Positions 17,605-25,887 of a DNA stretch of 64,000 nt are shown here, one piece after another; the stretch's first letter is position 1; every line of letters begins with the position of its first letter. The stretch lies in assembly GCF_020614375.1 (NCBI RefSeq), contig NZ_CP085327.1, positions 2,220,823 through 2,284,822 on the forward strand, in the 5' to 3' direction. The stretch comes from Haladaptatus salinisoli (lineage in GTDB: Archaea > Halobacteriota > Halobacteria > Halobacteriales > Haladaptataceae). Both the position numbers and the translations under genes were made by a program. A model generated the notes under the pieces. That model did no database searches and was not told the DNA's origin. It saw nothing but the letters and a program-made list of their open reading frames with translations.

Positions 17605-17646
17605 ATGAATCGTATGTTCTCTCTCCCCCGGAGGCGATACGCGTGA
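17605..17646 (+). CDS. Possible 13-codon leader peptide overlapping hemA start
   Basis: An ATG at 17605 opens a 13-residue frame (MNRMFSLPRRRYA) whose TGA overlaps the GTG start of hemA (GTGA). A ggagg ribosome-binding site for hemA lies inside it. It could be a coupling leader or the last remnant of a siroheme-synthesis gene that commonly precedes hemA in haloarchaea. Speculative. Confidence 0.25.
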   Translation: MNRMFSLPRRRYA

Positions 17647-18941
17647 CGCCGAGCACCGGCGTCATCTCCGGCGTGCGCGTCTCCCACGACCGAGCGAGCC
17701 TCGACGACGTGGCGGCGGCGTGCCACGCCGACGAGCGGGAAGTCGTCGCTCGGCTCGTCGAGGAACCCTGCGTCTCGGAGGCGTTCGCGCTCCAGACGTG
17801 CAATCGTTTCGAAGCGTACGTCGTCACCGACACGCCCGCGACCGGACGGGCCGTCCTCGCCGATTTCGCGCCCGACGTCGACACCCACTCGGTCGTCGAG
17901 ATGGGTCACGAGGAGAGCCTTCGTCACCTCCTCCGAGTCGCCGCGGGACTGGAATCCATCGTCCTCGGCGAGGACCAGATAATCGGGCAGGTTCGGGACG
18001 CGTACCAATCGACCCGGGAACGCGACGCGGTCGGCCCGATGCTCGAAGCGGCGCTGACGAAGGCGCTCCACGTCGGCGAACGCGCCCGAACGGAGACGGC
18101 CATCAACGAGGGCGTCGTCTCCATCGGGAGCGCGGCGGTGACGCTGGCCGGCGAACAGGTCGACCTCGACGGAGCGACGGCGCTCGTCGTCGGCGCGGGC
18201 GAGATGGGTACCATCGCGGCCAACGCCTTCGCCGACGCGGGCGTCGGGACGCTCGTCGTCGTCAACCGGTCGGTCGAACGCGCGGAGACGGTCGCGCAGG
18301 GGGTCGACCTCGACGGCGTTCGCGCGGTCGGACTGGACGCGCTCCCGACCTACCTCCCGCGTGCGGACGTGGTGATAACCGCGACCGGCAGCGACGGACA
18401 CGTCCTCGACGCCGACTCGCTCTCCGACTGCGGCGAGACGCTGGTCGTGGACATCGCCCAGCCGCGGGACGTATCGCCCGCGGTGGCCGTGCTCGACGGC
18501 GTGACCGTTCACGACATGGCGGCGCTGGAGTCGGTGACGGACGCGACCCGCGCGCGCAGACGCGCCGCCGCCGAGTCGGTCGAGGCGATGGTCGACCGCG
18601 AGTTCGAGAACCTGCTCGAACAGTACAAGCGAAAGCGAGCGGACGAGGTCATCGCCGCCATGTACGAGGGCGCGGAGCGGATGAAAGAGCGCGAACTCCA
18701 GACCGCGCTGTCGCAACTCGACGCCCGCGGACTGGACGACGAACAGCGAGCCATCGTGGAGTCGATGGCCGACGCGCTGGTCTCGCAACTGCTCGCGCCG
18801 CCGACCAAGAGCCTGCGAGACGCCGCCGCAGAGGACGACTGGACGACCATCAACACCGCGCTCCAACTGTTCGACCCGGAGGCCGCCGAGGAACCGCCCG
18901 CGTTCGTCGCGGAGCAACTCGAATCGGCGGCGGACGACTAG
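17643..18941 (+). CDS. hemA: Glutamyl-tRNA reductase
   Basis: It reduces Glu-tRNA(Glu) to glutamate 1-semialdehyde, the first step of tetrapyrrole synthesis. The 432-residue product has a catalytic domain with LQTCNRFEAY (active-site Cys53), ESIVLGEDQIIGQVRDAY and SIGSAAVTLA. An NADPH domain follows with VVGAGEMGTIAANAF, and a C-terminal dimerisation helix (about 310-420). The GTG start at 17643 is preceded by ggaggcg. The usual archaeal neighbours for siroheme-based haem synthesis are not directly adjacent here, which is unusual for a haloarchaeon. Confidence 0.96.
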   Translation: MTPSTGVISGVRVSHDRASLDDVAAACHADEREVVARLVEEPCVSEAFALQTCNRFEAYVVTDTPATGRAVLADFAPDVDTHSVVEMGHEESLRHLLRVAAGLESIVLGEDQIIGQVRDAYQSTRERDAVGPMLEAALTKALHVGERARTETAINEGVVSIGSAAVTLAGEQVDLDGATALVVGAGEMGTIAANAFADAGVGTLVVVNRSVERAETVAQGVDLDGVRAVGLDALPTYLPRADVVITATGSDGHVLDADSLSDCGETLVVDIAQPRDVSPAVAVLDGVTVHDMAALESVTDATRARRRAAAESVEAMVDREFENLLEQYKRKRADEVIAAMYEGAERMKERELQTALSQLDARGLDDEQRAIVESMADALVSQLLAPPTKSLRDAAAEDDWTTINTALQLFDPEAAEEPPAFVAEQLESAADD

Positions 18942-18989
18942 CGGTTTTTCGGCGCGACTATTCGCGACCGCCAAAAGGCAGCCGGCGAC

Positions 18990-19130
18990 ACGACCGTCAG
19001 TAAGCTAGCACACCCACCGCGAGCGAAGGAGCAACGCGACCGACCGAGCGGGCGCAAGGCCGACCGTCGGGAGGCCGCCGCGCTTTTGATCGACGTTTCG
19101 CCAAGGAGGAAGACCAGCAGGGCACGCGCC
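18990..19130. repeat. Dispersed GC-rich intergenic element (copy A)
   Basis: The spacer between hemA and the pterin dehydratase gene holds no plausible gene. It carries an agcacac / gcgagcg / cgagcggg block followed by gcttttgatc and cgccaaggagg. A similar succession of words occurs at 27325-27450. Such composite intergenic sequences are familiar from haloarchaeal genomes and their role is unknown. Confidence 0.4.
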
Positions 19131-19199
19131 CGCCGACACCCACCGCGGAAAACGGTCGTGGCGGATGCTTTTATTTGAGTTCCACCCGTCTCCTCGCGC

Positions 19200-19475
19200 A
19201 TGGCAGACCTGCTCTCAGACGACGAGATAGAGACCCGAATCCCGAGCGGATGGGAGCGCGACGGCGACGAGATAGTCCGCGTGTACGAGTTCGACGATTA
19301 CCTGAAAGGCGTCGCGTTCGCGTCCGAAGTCGGCGAAATCGCGGACGAGGAGTTCCACCATCCGGAGATGATAATCCGGTACGACGAGGTCGAGGTGCGC
19401 CTGACGAGCCACGAGGAAGGCGGCATCACCGAACAGGACGTGACGATGGCCGAGCGGTTCGACGACGTGCGCTGA
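19200..19475 (+). CDS. 4a-hydroxytetrahydrobiopterin dehydratase (PCD/DCoH)
   Basis: It dehydrates 4a-hydroxytetrahydropterins. The 91-residue product has the conserved core EFHHPEMIIRYDEVEVRLTSHEEGG, including the His-His-Pro active-site motif, and a typical GWERDGDEIVRVYEFDDYLKGVAFASEVGEIA front half. An AT-rich ttttattt box ends about 25 nt upstream. Its stop overlaps the next gene's ATG (TGATG), so the two are an operon. Pterin-dependent hydroxylases are not visible nearby. Confidence 0.95.
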   Translation: MADLLSDDEIETRIPSGWERDGDEIVRVYEFDDYLKGVAFASEVGEIADEEFHHPEMIIRYDEVEVRLTSHEEGGITEQDVTMAERFDDVR

Positions 19476-19846
19476 TGGACGCGCGGTACGTGTTCGCGGT
19501 TCGATTCCGCCTCGACCCGACGAGCGCGGATATCGCGCTCGAACCGCGCGAGTTCGAGACGCGTCTGTCGCGGCGGGCCGACCCGCCGGGCGAGGACGGG
19601 TGGCTCTTCTTCCGCGACAACCTCTGGCGCGGAAACATCGGCGACGACCGCTACTTCCGCGAACTGACGAGCGAAGCGCTCGGCGTCCCCGTGACGAACG
19701 TGGAGTACCGAGCGTTCGAGACGGACGAGGAGTACTACGACGCGCTGAAGGCGGAGATTCGCGATAATCTGGCGGAGTTCAAGGCCGACTCGGTGTCCGA
19801 GGTGGTATCGAAGTACCTCGGCAGTTCCGTCGAGGTCGAGTACTAA
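19475..19846 (+). CDS. LWR-salt protein
   Basis: The product is 123 residues, acidic and soluble. It carries the signature FRDNLWRGNIGDDRYFRELTSEALGVPVTNVEYRAF that gives the haloarchaeal LWR-salt family its name. It begins inside the stop codon of the pterin dehydratase gene, so it is translationally coupled to it. The role is unknown; the coupling is the only functional hint. Confidence 0.85.
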   Translation: MDARYVFAVRFRLDPTSADIALEPREFETRLSRRADPPGEDGWLFFRDNLWRGNIGDDRYFRELTSEALGVPVTNVEYRAFETDEEYYDALKAEIRDNLAEFKADSVSEVVSKYLGSSVEVEY

Positions 19847-19956
19847 GGGACCACCCGGAGTCTTTTCGAAGGGCTGTTCGGCGAATCCGCGTTCGACGCG
19901 ACGTGCGCGTCCGCGGAATCGACAGGCACTTTCCCCCGACGACCCGACCACCGTGT

Positions 19957-20430
19957 ATGAGCACGATTCGGGTCGTCTGGGGGACCGCCAGCGGGCCGAC
20001 GAAGATGTCGTCGTACGACGCCGCGCTGGCGGAAGCGAACGTCCACAACTACAATCTCGTCGCCGTCTCGTCGGTCATCCCCGCCGACGCGACCGTCGAA
20101 GCGGTGGGCACCGCGCCCGACCTCGGCCCCGCCGGGAACCGCTTGACCGTGGTCGAGGCGCGAGCCACCCGCGCCGGACCGGGGCACGTCTCCGCCGGTT
20201 TGGGTTGGACGACCGGCGACGGCCCGGGCCTCTTTTACGAAGCCGCGGGCGAGACGGACGCGACGGAGATCGAAGAGCGCGTCCGGGCCGGACTGGCGGC
20301 GGGGCGGCAACTCCGCGATTGGGAGTTCGCGGGCGAATCGACCGAGACGGTGACCGCGAACGCCGAACCGGGCACGTACGTCACGGCGGTCGTTCTCGCG
20401 GCGTACGGCGAGAGCGAACCTATCTGTTAG
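19957..20430 (+). CDS. pdaD: Pyruvoyl-dependent arginine decarboxylase
   Basis: It decarboxylates arginine to agmatine, used for the agmatidine modification of archaeal tRNA-Ile2 and for polyamines. The 157-residue product is the normal length. The self-cleavage site lies in NLVAVSSVIP (Ser38-Ser39; Ser39 becomes the pyruvoyl group), followed by SAGLGWTTGDGPGLFYE. The ATG at 19957 gives the standard N-terminus MSTIRVVWGTASGPT; the upstream in-frame ATG at 19903 lies in the promoter region. Confidence 0.96.
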   Translation: MSTIRVVWGTASGPTKMSSYDAALAEANVHNYNLVAVSSVIPADATVEAVGTAPDLGPAGNRLTVVEARATRAGPGHVSAGLGWTTGDGPGLFYEAAGETDATEIEERVRAGLAAGRQLRDWEFAGESTETVTANAEPGTYVTAVVLAAYGESEPIC

Positions 20431-20487
20431 TTTCCGGGGACGACGGGTTTATACCGCGGTCGGACCTACCGAAGGGTAGCAGACCGC

Positions 20488-20883
20488 ATGAACGGAAACA
20501 CTCCTTACGCTGGTATTCCCGACGTGACGCAGGCCGGACAGCGCGCGTCTGTCGACGTCGACGAGCTCTCTCCGGAGCAAAAGCGGGCGCTCCGGAACAG
20601 CGTGGCCGACATCGCCACGCTGACCCGAAAGTACCTCCCCGACGAGTACGTCATCGGGTCGCAGGTCACGAACGGCGCGACCGGCCCGCAGGCTACCGTC
20701 TCGGTACAGCCGCCGGTCGGCCACATCGTCAGCGCCGGATTCGAACCCGACGGTGACGAACTCGACGCCGACGAACTCATCGACGCGGACGACCGGGACG
20801 AAGTCGCCCGCGGTCTCGCCGCCAGCGCCGTGCTTCAGGTGAAACAGGCGGTCGAAGATCAGCTCACGCCGACCGCCCGGTAG
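20488..20883 (+). CDS. DUF5811-type haloarchaeal protein
   Basis: The product is 131 residues and acidic. It starts MNGNTPYAGIPDVTQAGQRA and contains SPEQKRALRNSVADIATLTRKYLPDEYVIGSQV and GPQATVSVQPPVGHIVSAGF. I associate this with the haloarchaea-only DUF5811 family, of unknown function. A tttata box lies at 20448-20453. Its 3' end overlaps the convergent small membrane gene by 20 bp. Confidence 0.72.
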   Translation: MNGNTPYAGIPDVTQAGQRASVDVDELSPEQKRALRNSVADIATLTRKYLPDEYVIGSQVTNGATGPQATVSVQPPVGHIVSAGFEPDGDELDADELIDADDRDEVARGLAASAVLQVKQAVEDQLTPTAR

Positions 20884-21097
20884 GCGGTCGTTTGAACATC
20901 GCGTCGGCGAGGACGAACGCGGCCGCGAGACCCGCCGCCGTCGTCCCGACGTGGAACGGAACCGAGAGCGTCGCACCGACGACCGGACCGGCGAGCAACA
21001 CGACCGGCAGCGCGAGCAGGACGAAATCGTAGTACGAGAATCGAGCGAGCCGTGCGCACCGAGCGATGCGACTGGTGAATTTGGTTTTCGCGCTCAT
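20864..21097 (-). CDS. Small two-helix membrane protein
   Basis: The product is 77 residues. A basic N-terminus (KTKFTSRIARCARLARFSYYDF) precedes two hydrophobic helices (about 26-42 and 48-65) and a short tail. It is convergent with, and overlaps by 20 bp, the DUF5811-type gene. No family recognised. Coding bias looks genuine in this frame. Confidence 0.6.
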   Translation of the reverse strand: MSAKTKFTSRIARCARLARFSYYDFVLLALPVVLLAGPVVGATLSVPFHVGTTAAGLAAAFVLADAMFKRPPTGRSA

Positions 21098-21176
21098 ACT
21101 ATCCCTCCACGCGATGCTATTACTGCCAGAAACTAAAAGTTAACTTCGCTCGTTTCGGGAAAAGCGGCGTCGAAAT

Positions 21177-22976
21177 CTACTTGCCCCAGAACGGGTCGCG
21201 TTTCCGCTGTTTGTCGAGGTACATCTGTAAGGCTTCGAGTTCGTCCGACGGGATGTCGTCGGAGAGCTCCTGTTCCAAAATCTTGGCGTGCTTCTCCGGC
21301 AGTTCCATCCAGAGTTCGTCGCCCTCCTCTATCTGCCGACCGACCGTCGGCCCGTCGATAGCGACGCTGACCCGATTCCCGGTTCGGGCCTCGTCCACGT
21401 CCTCGCCCTGGTCTTTCAGCCCCTTGATGGTGCCGACCCGCGTGGGTTCGTTCCCCTCGAACTTGGCGACGAAGGCGTTGTTCTTCACGGTGCCCGAGAA
21501 CACTTCGATGCCGACCACGGCGGGGTCGTTCTGTCGGAAGACGTGGTCTTCCAAGATTCGGAACCGAGCGGGGCGGGTGATGTTGTCGAGGACGGTCTGC
21601 TGCTGGGCGCGCTCCATCTCCTCGACGTACTCCTCGTACTCGTCGATGAGCTGGTAGATGACGTCGCTGCCGAAGAGGCGCACGTCTCGCTCCTCGGCTT
21701 CGTCCGCGGCGTCGGCGAGCACGTTGACGTTGAACGCCAGAATCGTCCGGTGTTTCGGCTCGTCAGCGGTCGTCGCGAACCGCACGTCGCGCGGGGCCAC
21801 GTCGCCGACCTCGGCGCGCATGACCGGAATCTCCGCCTCTTCGAGCGTGCTGACCATCGCTTCGAGGCTGCCGAGCGTGTCGGCTTTCACGACGATACCT
21901 TCGTCCTGCGTGCTGACCTCGACCTCCGCGAGTTCGGCCTCCACCTCGGCGACGACGTCCTCGATTTCACGGTCGCGGACGACGCGGACGGGCGCGCCCG
22001 CCATCGCCTCGTCCAGGTCGGGCGCGGCGATTTTCACACCGGCCGCCGCGCCGATGGAATCGACCTTCTCGAAGCGGTCTTCGGTTCGAATCTCGGCGAG
22101 CGGTCGCGGTTTTAGCAGGGCGCGAACGTCCGTCACGATGGGTTCGTTCGTTCCGCCGACGACGATGGTCTCGTCCGTGCCGACGGTGCCGTCGTACAGC
22201 ACCACGTCGAGGGTCGTCCCGAAGCCTTTCTCCTCTTTGACTTCGAGCACGGTTCCAGCGCCCGGTCCGGCCACGTCTATCTCCATGTCCTCGCGCATGT
22301 AGCGCTGGGCCAGTCCCATCAACACCGTGAGCAGGTCCGGAACGCCCTCGCCCGTCTCGGCGCTCACGGGGACGACGCCGACGTTGTTCTGGAAGTTCTG
22401 GACGCGCCAGTAGAGGTCGGCGGAGAAACCGGCGTCGCTGAGCTCGCCGATGAGTTCGTACAGGCGCTGGTCGAGCGTCGACCGCGCCCGGTCGCTCTGG
22501 GCCTCGTAGGTCTGCTGGATGGGCGCGTCCGGCTGCGGGTTCCACCCCGGCGTCGTATCTATCTTGTTCGCCGCGACGACGAACGGGGTCTGCGACTGCG
22601 AGAGGATGTTGATGGCTTCCTCGGTCTGCGGTTGGAAGCCGTCGTTCACGTCCACGACGAGGATGGCGATGTCCGCGAGGGCACCGCCGCGCGACCGAAG
22701 CGTCGTGAACGAGTGGTGGCCCGGCGTGTCGATGAAGAGCAGTCCGGGGAGGTCGAAGTCGTCCGGGTCGACCAGCCTCCCGGCGACCTTCGACACGATG
22801 TCGAGCGGCACCGCCGTCGCGCCGATGTGCTGTGTGATCGCGCCCGCTTCACCCTCGATGACCGTCGAACCCCGAATCTTGTCGAGCAGGCTGGTCTTGC
22901 CGTGGTCGACGTGACCGAGGACGGCGACGATGGGGGTTCTGAAAGTTTCCGTCTCGTGTGTATCTGTGTCCGACAT
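21177..22976 (-). CDS. infB: Translation initiation factor aIF5B/IF-2
   Basis: This GTPase delivers initiator tRNA and promotes ribosomal subunit joining. The 599-residue product has the archaeal/eukaryal layout without the long bacterial N-terminal region. The G domain starts at once with GHVDHGKTS (residues 21-29), DTPGHHSF and AANKID. It is followed by domain II, the alpha/beta domain III, and domain IV ending in the PDLD..QKRDPFWGK tail. ATG at 22976 is chosen over a GTG at 22985. A gataag-type TATA element lies about 22-29 nt upstream. Confidence 0.97.
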   Translation of the reverse strand: MSDTDTHETETFRTPIVAVLGHVDHGKTSLLDKIRGSTVIEGEAGAITQHIGATAVPLDIVSKVAGRLVDPDDFDLPGLLFIDTPGHHSFTTLRSRGGALADIAILVVDVNDGFQPQTEEAINILSQSQTPFVVAANKIDTTPGWNPQPDAPIQQTYEAQSDRARSTLDQRLYELIGELSDAGFSADLYWRVQNFQNNVGVVPVSAETGEGVPDLLTVLMGLAQRYMREDMEIDVAGPGAGTVLEVKEEKGFGTTLDVVLYDGTVGTDETIVVGGTNEPIVTDVRALLKPRPLAEIRTEDRFEKVDSIGAAAGVKIAAPDLDEAMAGAPVRVVRDREIEDVVAEVEAELAEVEVSTQDEGIVVKADTLGSLEAMVSTLEEAEIPVMRAEVGDVAPRDVRFATTADEPKHRTILAFNVNVLADAADEAEERDVRLFGSDVIYQLIDEYEEYVEEMERAQQQTVLDNITRPARFRILEDHVFRQNDPAVVGIEVFSGTVKNNAFVAKFEGNEPTRVGTIKGLKDQGEDVDEARTGNRVSVAIDGPTVGRQIEEGDELWMELPEKHAKILEQELSDDIPSDELEALQMYLDKQRKRDPFWGK

Positions 22977-23635
22977 ACCTACCACCCGGGAGAAGTTCTT
23001 ATCACAGAACAGCCCGGCACGGCATTTAACTCCATCGCCATGCGGGTTAGGACGCCGCGACGAAACCTCTCGTCTCGATACCGCTCGGAGGTATCGTTTC
23101 GGCTGTAACTAAGCCGATCTCCGCCTTCGCGGTGACGGTCGGAAGTCGCGTCCGAAGGATTCCATATCAGATTTCTTATGGCATCGCGCGGAAACAGGCA
23201 AACTACTCGTCAGGTCGCTCCTCGTGGTCGTGTCCATCGGTACCGTGTCCTGCAGTGGCGGTGGCCGGCGGCGGTCTTTGCCGGGTTGACCGAAGACGAC
23301 GTTACTCCCGGCGGTCGGCTGTTCGGCGTACTACCGCTCCCGTTCGGTTCGTACTTTGCGACGTTCTTCCTCGACGAACTCGTCAATCTCCCGTTCGTCC
23401 CGGGGCCCACGCTCACCATCGTCGGAGTTCTACAACGGTCGTTGCCCGTATCGCTTCCGACCGACCGAGGCCGGCCGTCCGGAAACGCCGGAGTCGCTCT
23501 CGCGGTCGTCGGGGTCGGACTACTGGTCCTCGGTACCCTCTGACGCCCGCGGAGGAGTTTCGCGGAGAATCTCCCGCACCACGACCTCCACCGACCCCGT
23601 GGAGTTTATGTAGTAGCGCTCGGTAACCCCCACGT
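22977..23635. other. 659-nt spacer with one doubtful ORF
   Basis: Only the doubtful frame at 23178-23543 is open for any length. No tRNA, riboswitch or insertion sequence is recognisable. A partial inverted repeat (ccatat...ttatgg) lies just before 23178. Confidence 0.5.
23178..23543 (+). pseudogene. Possible decayed or truncated membrane-protein gene
   Basis: This open frame of 121 codons reads unevenly. The first 25 residues are arginine-rich and unlike a coding haloarchaeal N-terminus. Residues 28-80 (WRWPAAVFAGL... RLFGVLPLPFGSYFATFFLDELVNLPFVPGPTLTIVG) look like a genuine membrane-protein core. A stretch rich in Arg and Pro follows, then a last hydrophobic helix (VALAVVGVGLLVLGTL). Coding-like pieces separated by non-coding-like ones suggest deletion or frameshift in a former gene. 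It could also be a young ORFan. Confidence 0.35.
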
Positions 23636-23881
23636 ATGCCGGACATACTCGCGGAGAATCTCTCGGGGAAGGCCGTCATGGGGTCTGACGGCACCGAACT
23701 GGGGATGCTCTACAACATCACCATGAACCTGAAGACGGGGGAGCTATCGAGCCTCGTCGTCGAACCGGACGAACAGATCGACACCGACACCGTCGACCTC
23801 GAAGTGGACGACGACGGTCACTTCGAACTGCCGGTCAACCGGGTACAAGCGGTCAAAGATTACATCGTCGTTCAGCGGTAA
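23636..23881 (+). CDS. PRC-barrel domain protein
   Basis: The product is 81 residues, one PRC barrel: MPDILAENLSGKAVMGSDGTELGMLYNITMNLKTGELSSLVVEP, then a second half ending LPVNRVQAVKDYIVVQR. PRC barrels act as assembly modules in RNA processing and photosystem proteins. It directly precedes the NOB1-like gene (its stop TAA shares one base with the ATG at 23881). In archaea this pairing suggests a role in ribosomal RNA maturation. Confidence 0.92.
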   Translation: MPDILAENLSGKAVMGSDGTELGMLYNITMNLKTGELSSLVVEPDEQIDTDTVDLEVDDDGHFELPVNRVQAVKDYIVVQR

Positions 23882-24345
23882 TGTACGTTCTAGACGCCTC
23901 AGCTTTTATCAACGAGTACCACACCACCGAACAGACAGCGTCGATTCCGATGGTACAGGAGGAATTGGAGGGCGAACACGCCTTCCGGTTCGACGCGATG
24001 GAAGGCTCCGGGATGCACATCCACCTGCCGCGCGAGGACGCGGTCGACAAAGTCCGCCGCGCCGCGGGCGAGACGGGCGACCTCGACGTACTCTCGGACA
24101 CCGACGTTCGACTCGTCGCCGCCGCGTTCGAACTCGACGGAACGCTCGTCACGGACGACTACGCGATGCAGAACGTCGCCGACCGGATGAACGTCAGCGT
24201 CGAGGTTATCGCGCAGGACGGTATCGAAGAGCAGCGAAACTGGAAGTTCCAGTGCGCCGGGTGCGGGCGGGAGTTCGACGAGAACAGGGACCGCTGTCCG
24301 ATCTGCGGCAGCCCACTCTCGCGGAAGAACCCCTCGAACCCTTAA
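23881..24345 (+). CDS. nob1: NOB1-type endoribonuclease (PIN domain plus zinc ribbon)
   Basis: NOB1 cleaves the 3' end of pre-16S/18S rRNA late in small-subunit assembly. The 154-residue product has an N-terminal PIN domain with the acidic residues MYVLDASAFI, a central glutamate (VQEELE), SDTDVRLVAAA and TLVTDDYAMQNVA. The C-terminal zinc ribbon (about 124-147) has two CxxC knuckles (CAGCG and CPICG). It is an operon with the PRC-barrel gene and its 3' end overlaps the convergent CPBP gene by 4 bp. Confidence 0.95.
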   Translation: MYVLDASAFINEYHTTEQTASIPMVQEELEGEHAFRFDAMEGSGMHIHLPREDAVDKVRRAAGETGDLDVLSDTDVRLVAAAFELDGTLVTDDYAMQNVADRMNVSVEVIAQDGIEEQRNWKFQCAGCGREFDENRDRCPICGSPLSRKNPSNP

Positions 24346-25118
24346 CCGGCGAATTGGAGGTACATGAGAGCGAAGAGGATGGCGTCGAACGTTCCGTGAA
24401 CGAGGGCCGAAACCGTGACGTTCCCCGTTGCGAGGTAGAGATATCCCAGCACGAGCGAGAGGAAGAAGATGACGACGAGCGTCCCGGCGGTCGCCACGAG
24501 CGTCGAACCGGCCGCGTAGGCGGGGATGTGCGCCAGCGCGAAGACGACGCTCGCCACGACGACCGCGCCGTACTCCGAGAAGGGTCCGTACAGCGACTTC
24601 TGGATGATGTTCCGGTAGAGTAGCTCCTCGCCGGGTCCGATGATGAGCCACGAGGCGGGGATGAGCACGAGCAGTATCTGGGGGTTGCCCTGACTGGCCG
24701 TCTGTTCGATGTTGTGGTCCGCGGTGCCGACGCCGACCTGCGTTAGCACGACGACGACCGCGATCTGTAACGCGAACAGCGCGATGATGCCGATGGAGGT
24801 GTATCCGAGGTCGCGTTTGTTCGGCAGGTCGAAATCGAGGTACGAGAGTCCGTATCCCCGCCCGGCCATGAAGATGAGGGCGACCGTCCCGGTGCCCAGA
24901 CCGAGCGCGAGCGCGGACAGAGCGAGTTTCTGCATCGGCCCGAGGCTCTCCCGTCCGAAGACGACGAGTAACGCGCTCGCCCAGAGGGAGATGGCGAACA
25001 GCCCCGAGAAGCCGAGTACGGCGCTTCGGATTACTGCGAGCAACATCGCGAGCAACATCTGACCGAACGAACCGCCGGTCGAAGACTCGTCGCCGACACC
25101 CGCTGTACCGTCTGCCAT
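24342..25118 (-). CDS. CPBP family intramembrane metalloprotease-like protein
   Basis: The product is 258 residues with about eight membrane helices. The CPBP/Abi motifs are in order: GPGEELLYRNIIQKSLY (EExxxR motif), FALAHIPAYA (F-x3-H) and VHGTFDAI (H-x3-N/D type, here His-Gly-Thr-Phe-Asp). These residues form the Rce1-type active site. The substrate is unknown; related proteins process prenylated or peptide substrates or act in immunity to bacteriocins. Confidence 0.92.
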   Translation of the reverse strand: MADGTAGVGDESSTGGSFGQMLLAMLLAVIRSAVLGFSGLFAISLWASALLVVFGRESLGPMQKLALSALALGLGTGTVALIFMAGRGYGLSYLDFDLPNKRDLGYTSIGIIALFALQIAVVVVLTQVGVGTADHNIEQTASQGNPQILLVLIPASWLIIGPGEELLYRNIIQKSLYGPFSEYGAVVVASVVFALAHIPAYAAGSTLVATAGTLVVIFFLSLVLGYLYLATGNVTVSALVHGTFDAILFALMYLQFAG

Positions 25119-25150
25119 GCGTTAACCGAAGGACTGCGGTAGTAAAGATG

Positions 25151-25807
25151 CTACGACCGGTGCCAACCGCGGCGTGCGAGTAACCCGACGCCAGCGAGGG
25201 CGGCCAGCGCGACGCCGAGACCGAAGCCGGGTTGTCCGCCGCTGTCGCTCGACCGGACGGTCGTCGCGGTGGCGGTGGTGGTGGCCTCCTCTTCGACGGT
25301 CGTTCCGCTGGCGGCCGTCTCGGTCGCGGCGTCGGTCGTGGTCGAGAGCGAAGTCGTCGCCGACGAGTTTCGGAGGACGCCGTCGACGACGAGGAGCGGT
25401 TTCCCGTGGGTCGAGTTGTTACCGGGAAGCGCGACGACGACGCCGAACTCCGTCCCGTTCTCGTACTCCGCGAAGTCGAACGTCGCGTTGAACGTCCCGT
25501 CCGGTTGCACCGTGACGGTCTGCGATTTGTAGAACTGGCCCGTCGAGTGGACGGAGATGCCGAGTTCCGAACCGGGGTCGAACGTCGTCTCGCCGCGAAT
25601 CGTCCGGTTCGAAGCGGTGTCGAGAACCAGAATCTCCCCCTCGCGGTCGAGCGAAACGGAGTCGTTGTTCGCCTCGGTCAGTTCGTGATCGAACAATGCA
25701 CCGTCCGCCGAGTTCGCGGAGCGGTCGGTGAGTGCGCTCGCCGCACCCGCGAACAGCGAAACGACGACGAGCGCCGAAAGAACCATCGAAATGTACTGAG
25801 CCCTCAT
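25151..25807 (-). CDS. Surface protein with BGTF-like domain and PGF-CTERM anchor
   Basis: The product is 218 residues. A signal peptide (MRAQYISMVLSALVVVSLFA...) is followed by a beta-rich extracellular domain (about 45-145) of the kind annotated BGTF. A Thr/Ser-rich stalk comes next (TTDAATETAASGTTVEEE...). The end is a PGF-CTERM sorting tail: GGQPGFGLGVALAALAGVGLL plus basic residues. Archaeosortase A would remove the tail and attach a lipid. ATG at 25807 is chosen from the signal peptide. Confidence 0.88.
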   Translation of the reverse strand: MRAQYISMVLSALVVVSLFAGAASALTDRSANSADGALFDHELTEANNDSVSLDREGEILVLDTASNRTIRGETTFDPGSELGISVHSTGQFYKSQTVTVQPDGTFNATFDFAEYENGTEFGVVVALPGNNSTHGKPLLVVDGVLRNSSATTSLSTTTDAATETAASGTTVEEEATTTATATTVRSSDSGGQPGFGLGVALAALAGVGLLARRGWHRS

Positions 25808-25887
25808 GATATTTGATGCGTCGTTCGGTCTTCGACGCAAAGACAATCGACCATCTTCCCCGTCCGGTAAATGCTTTGTGAACGCGG

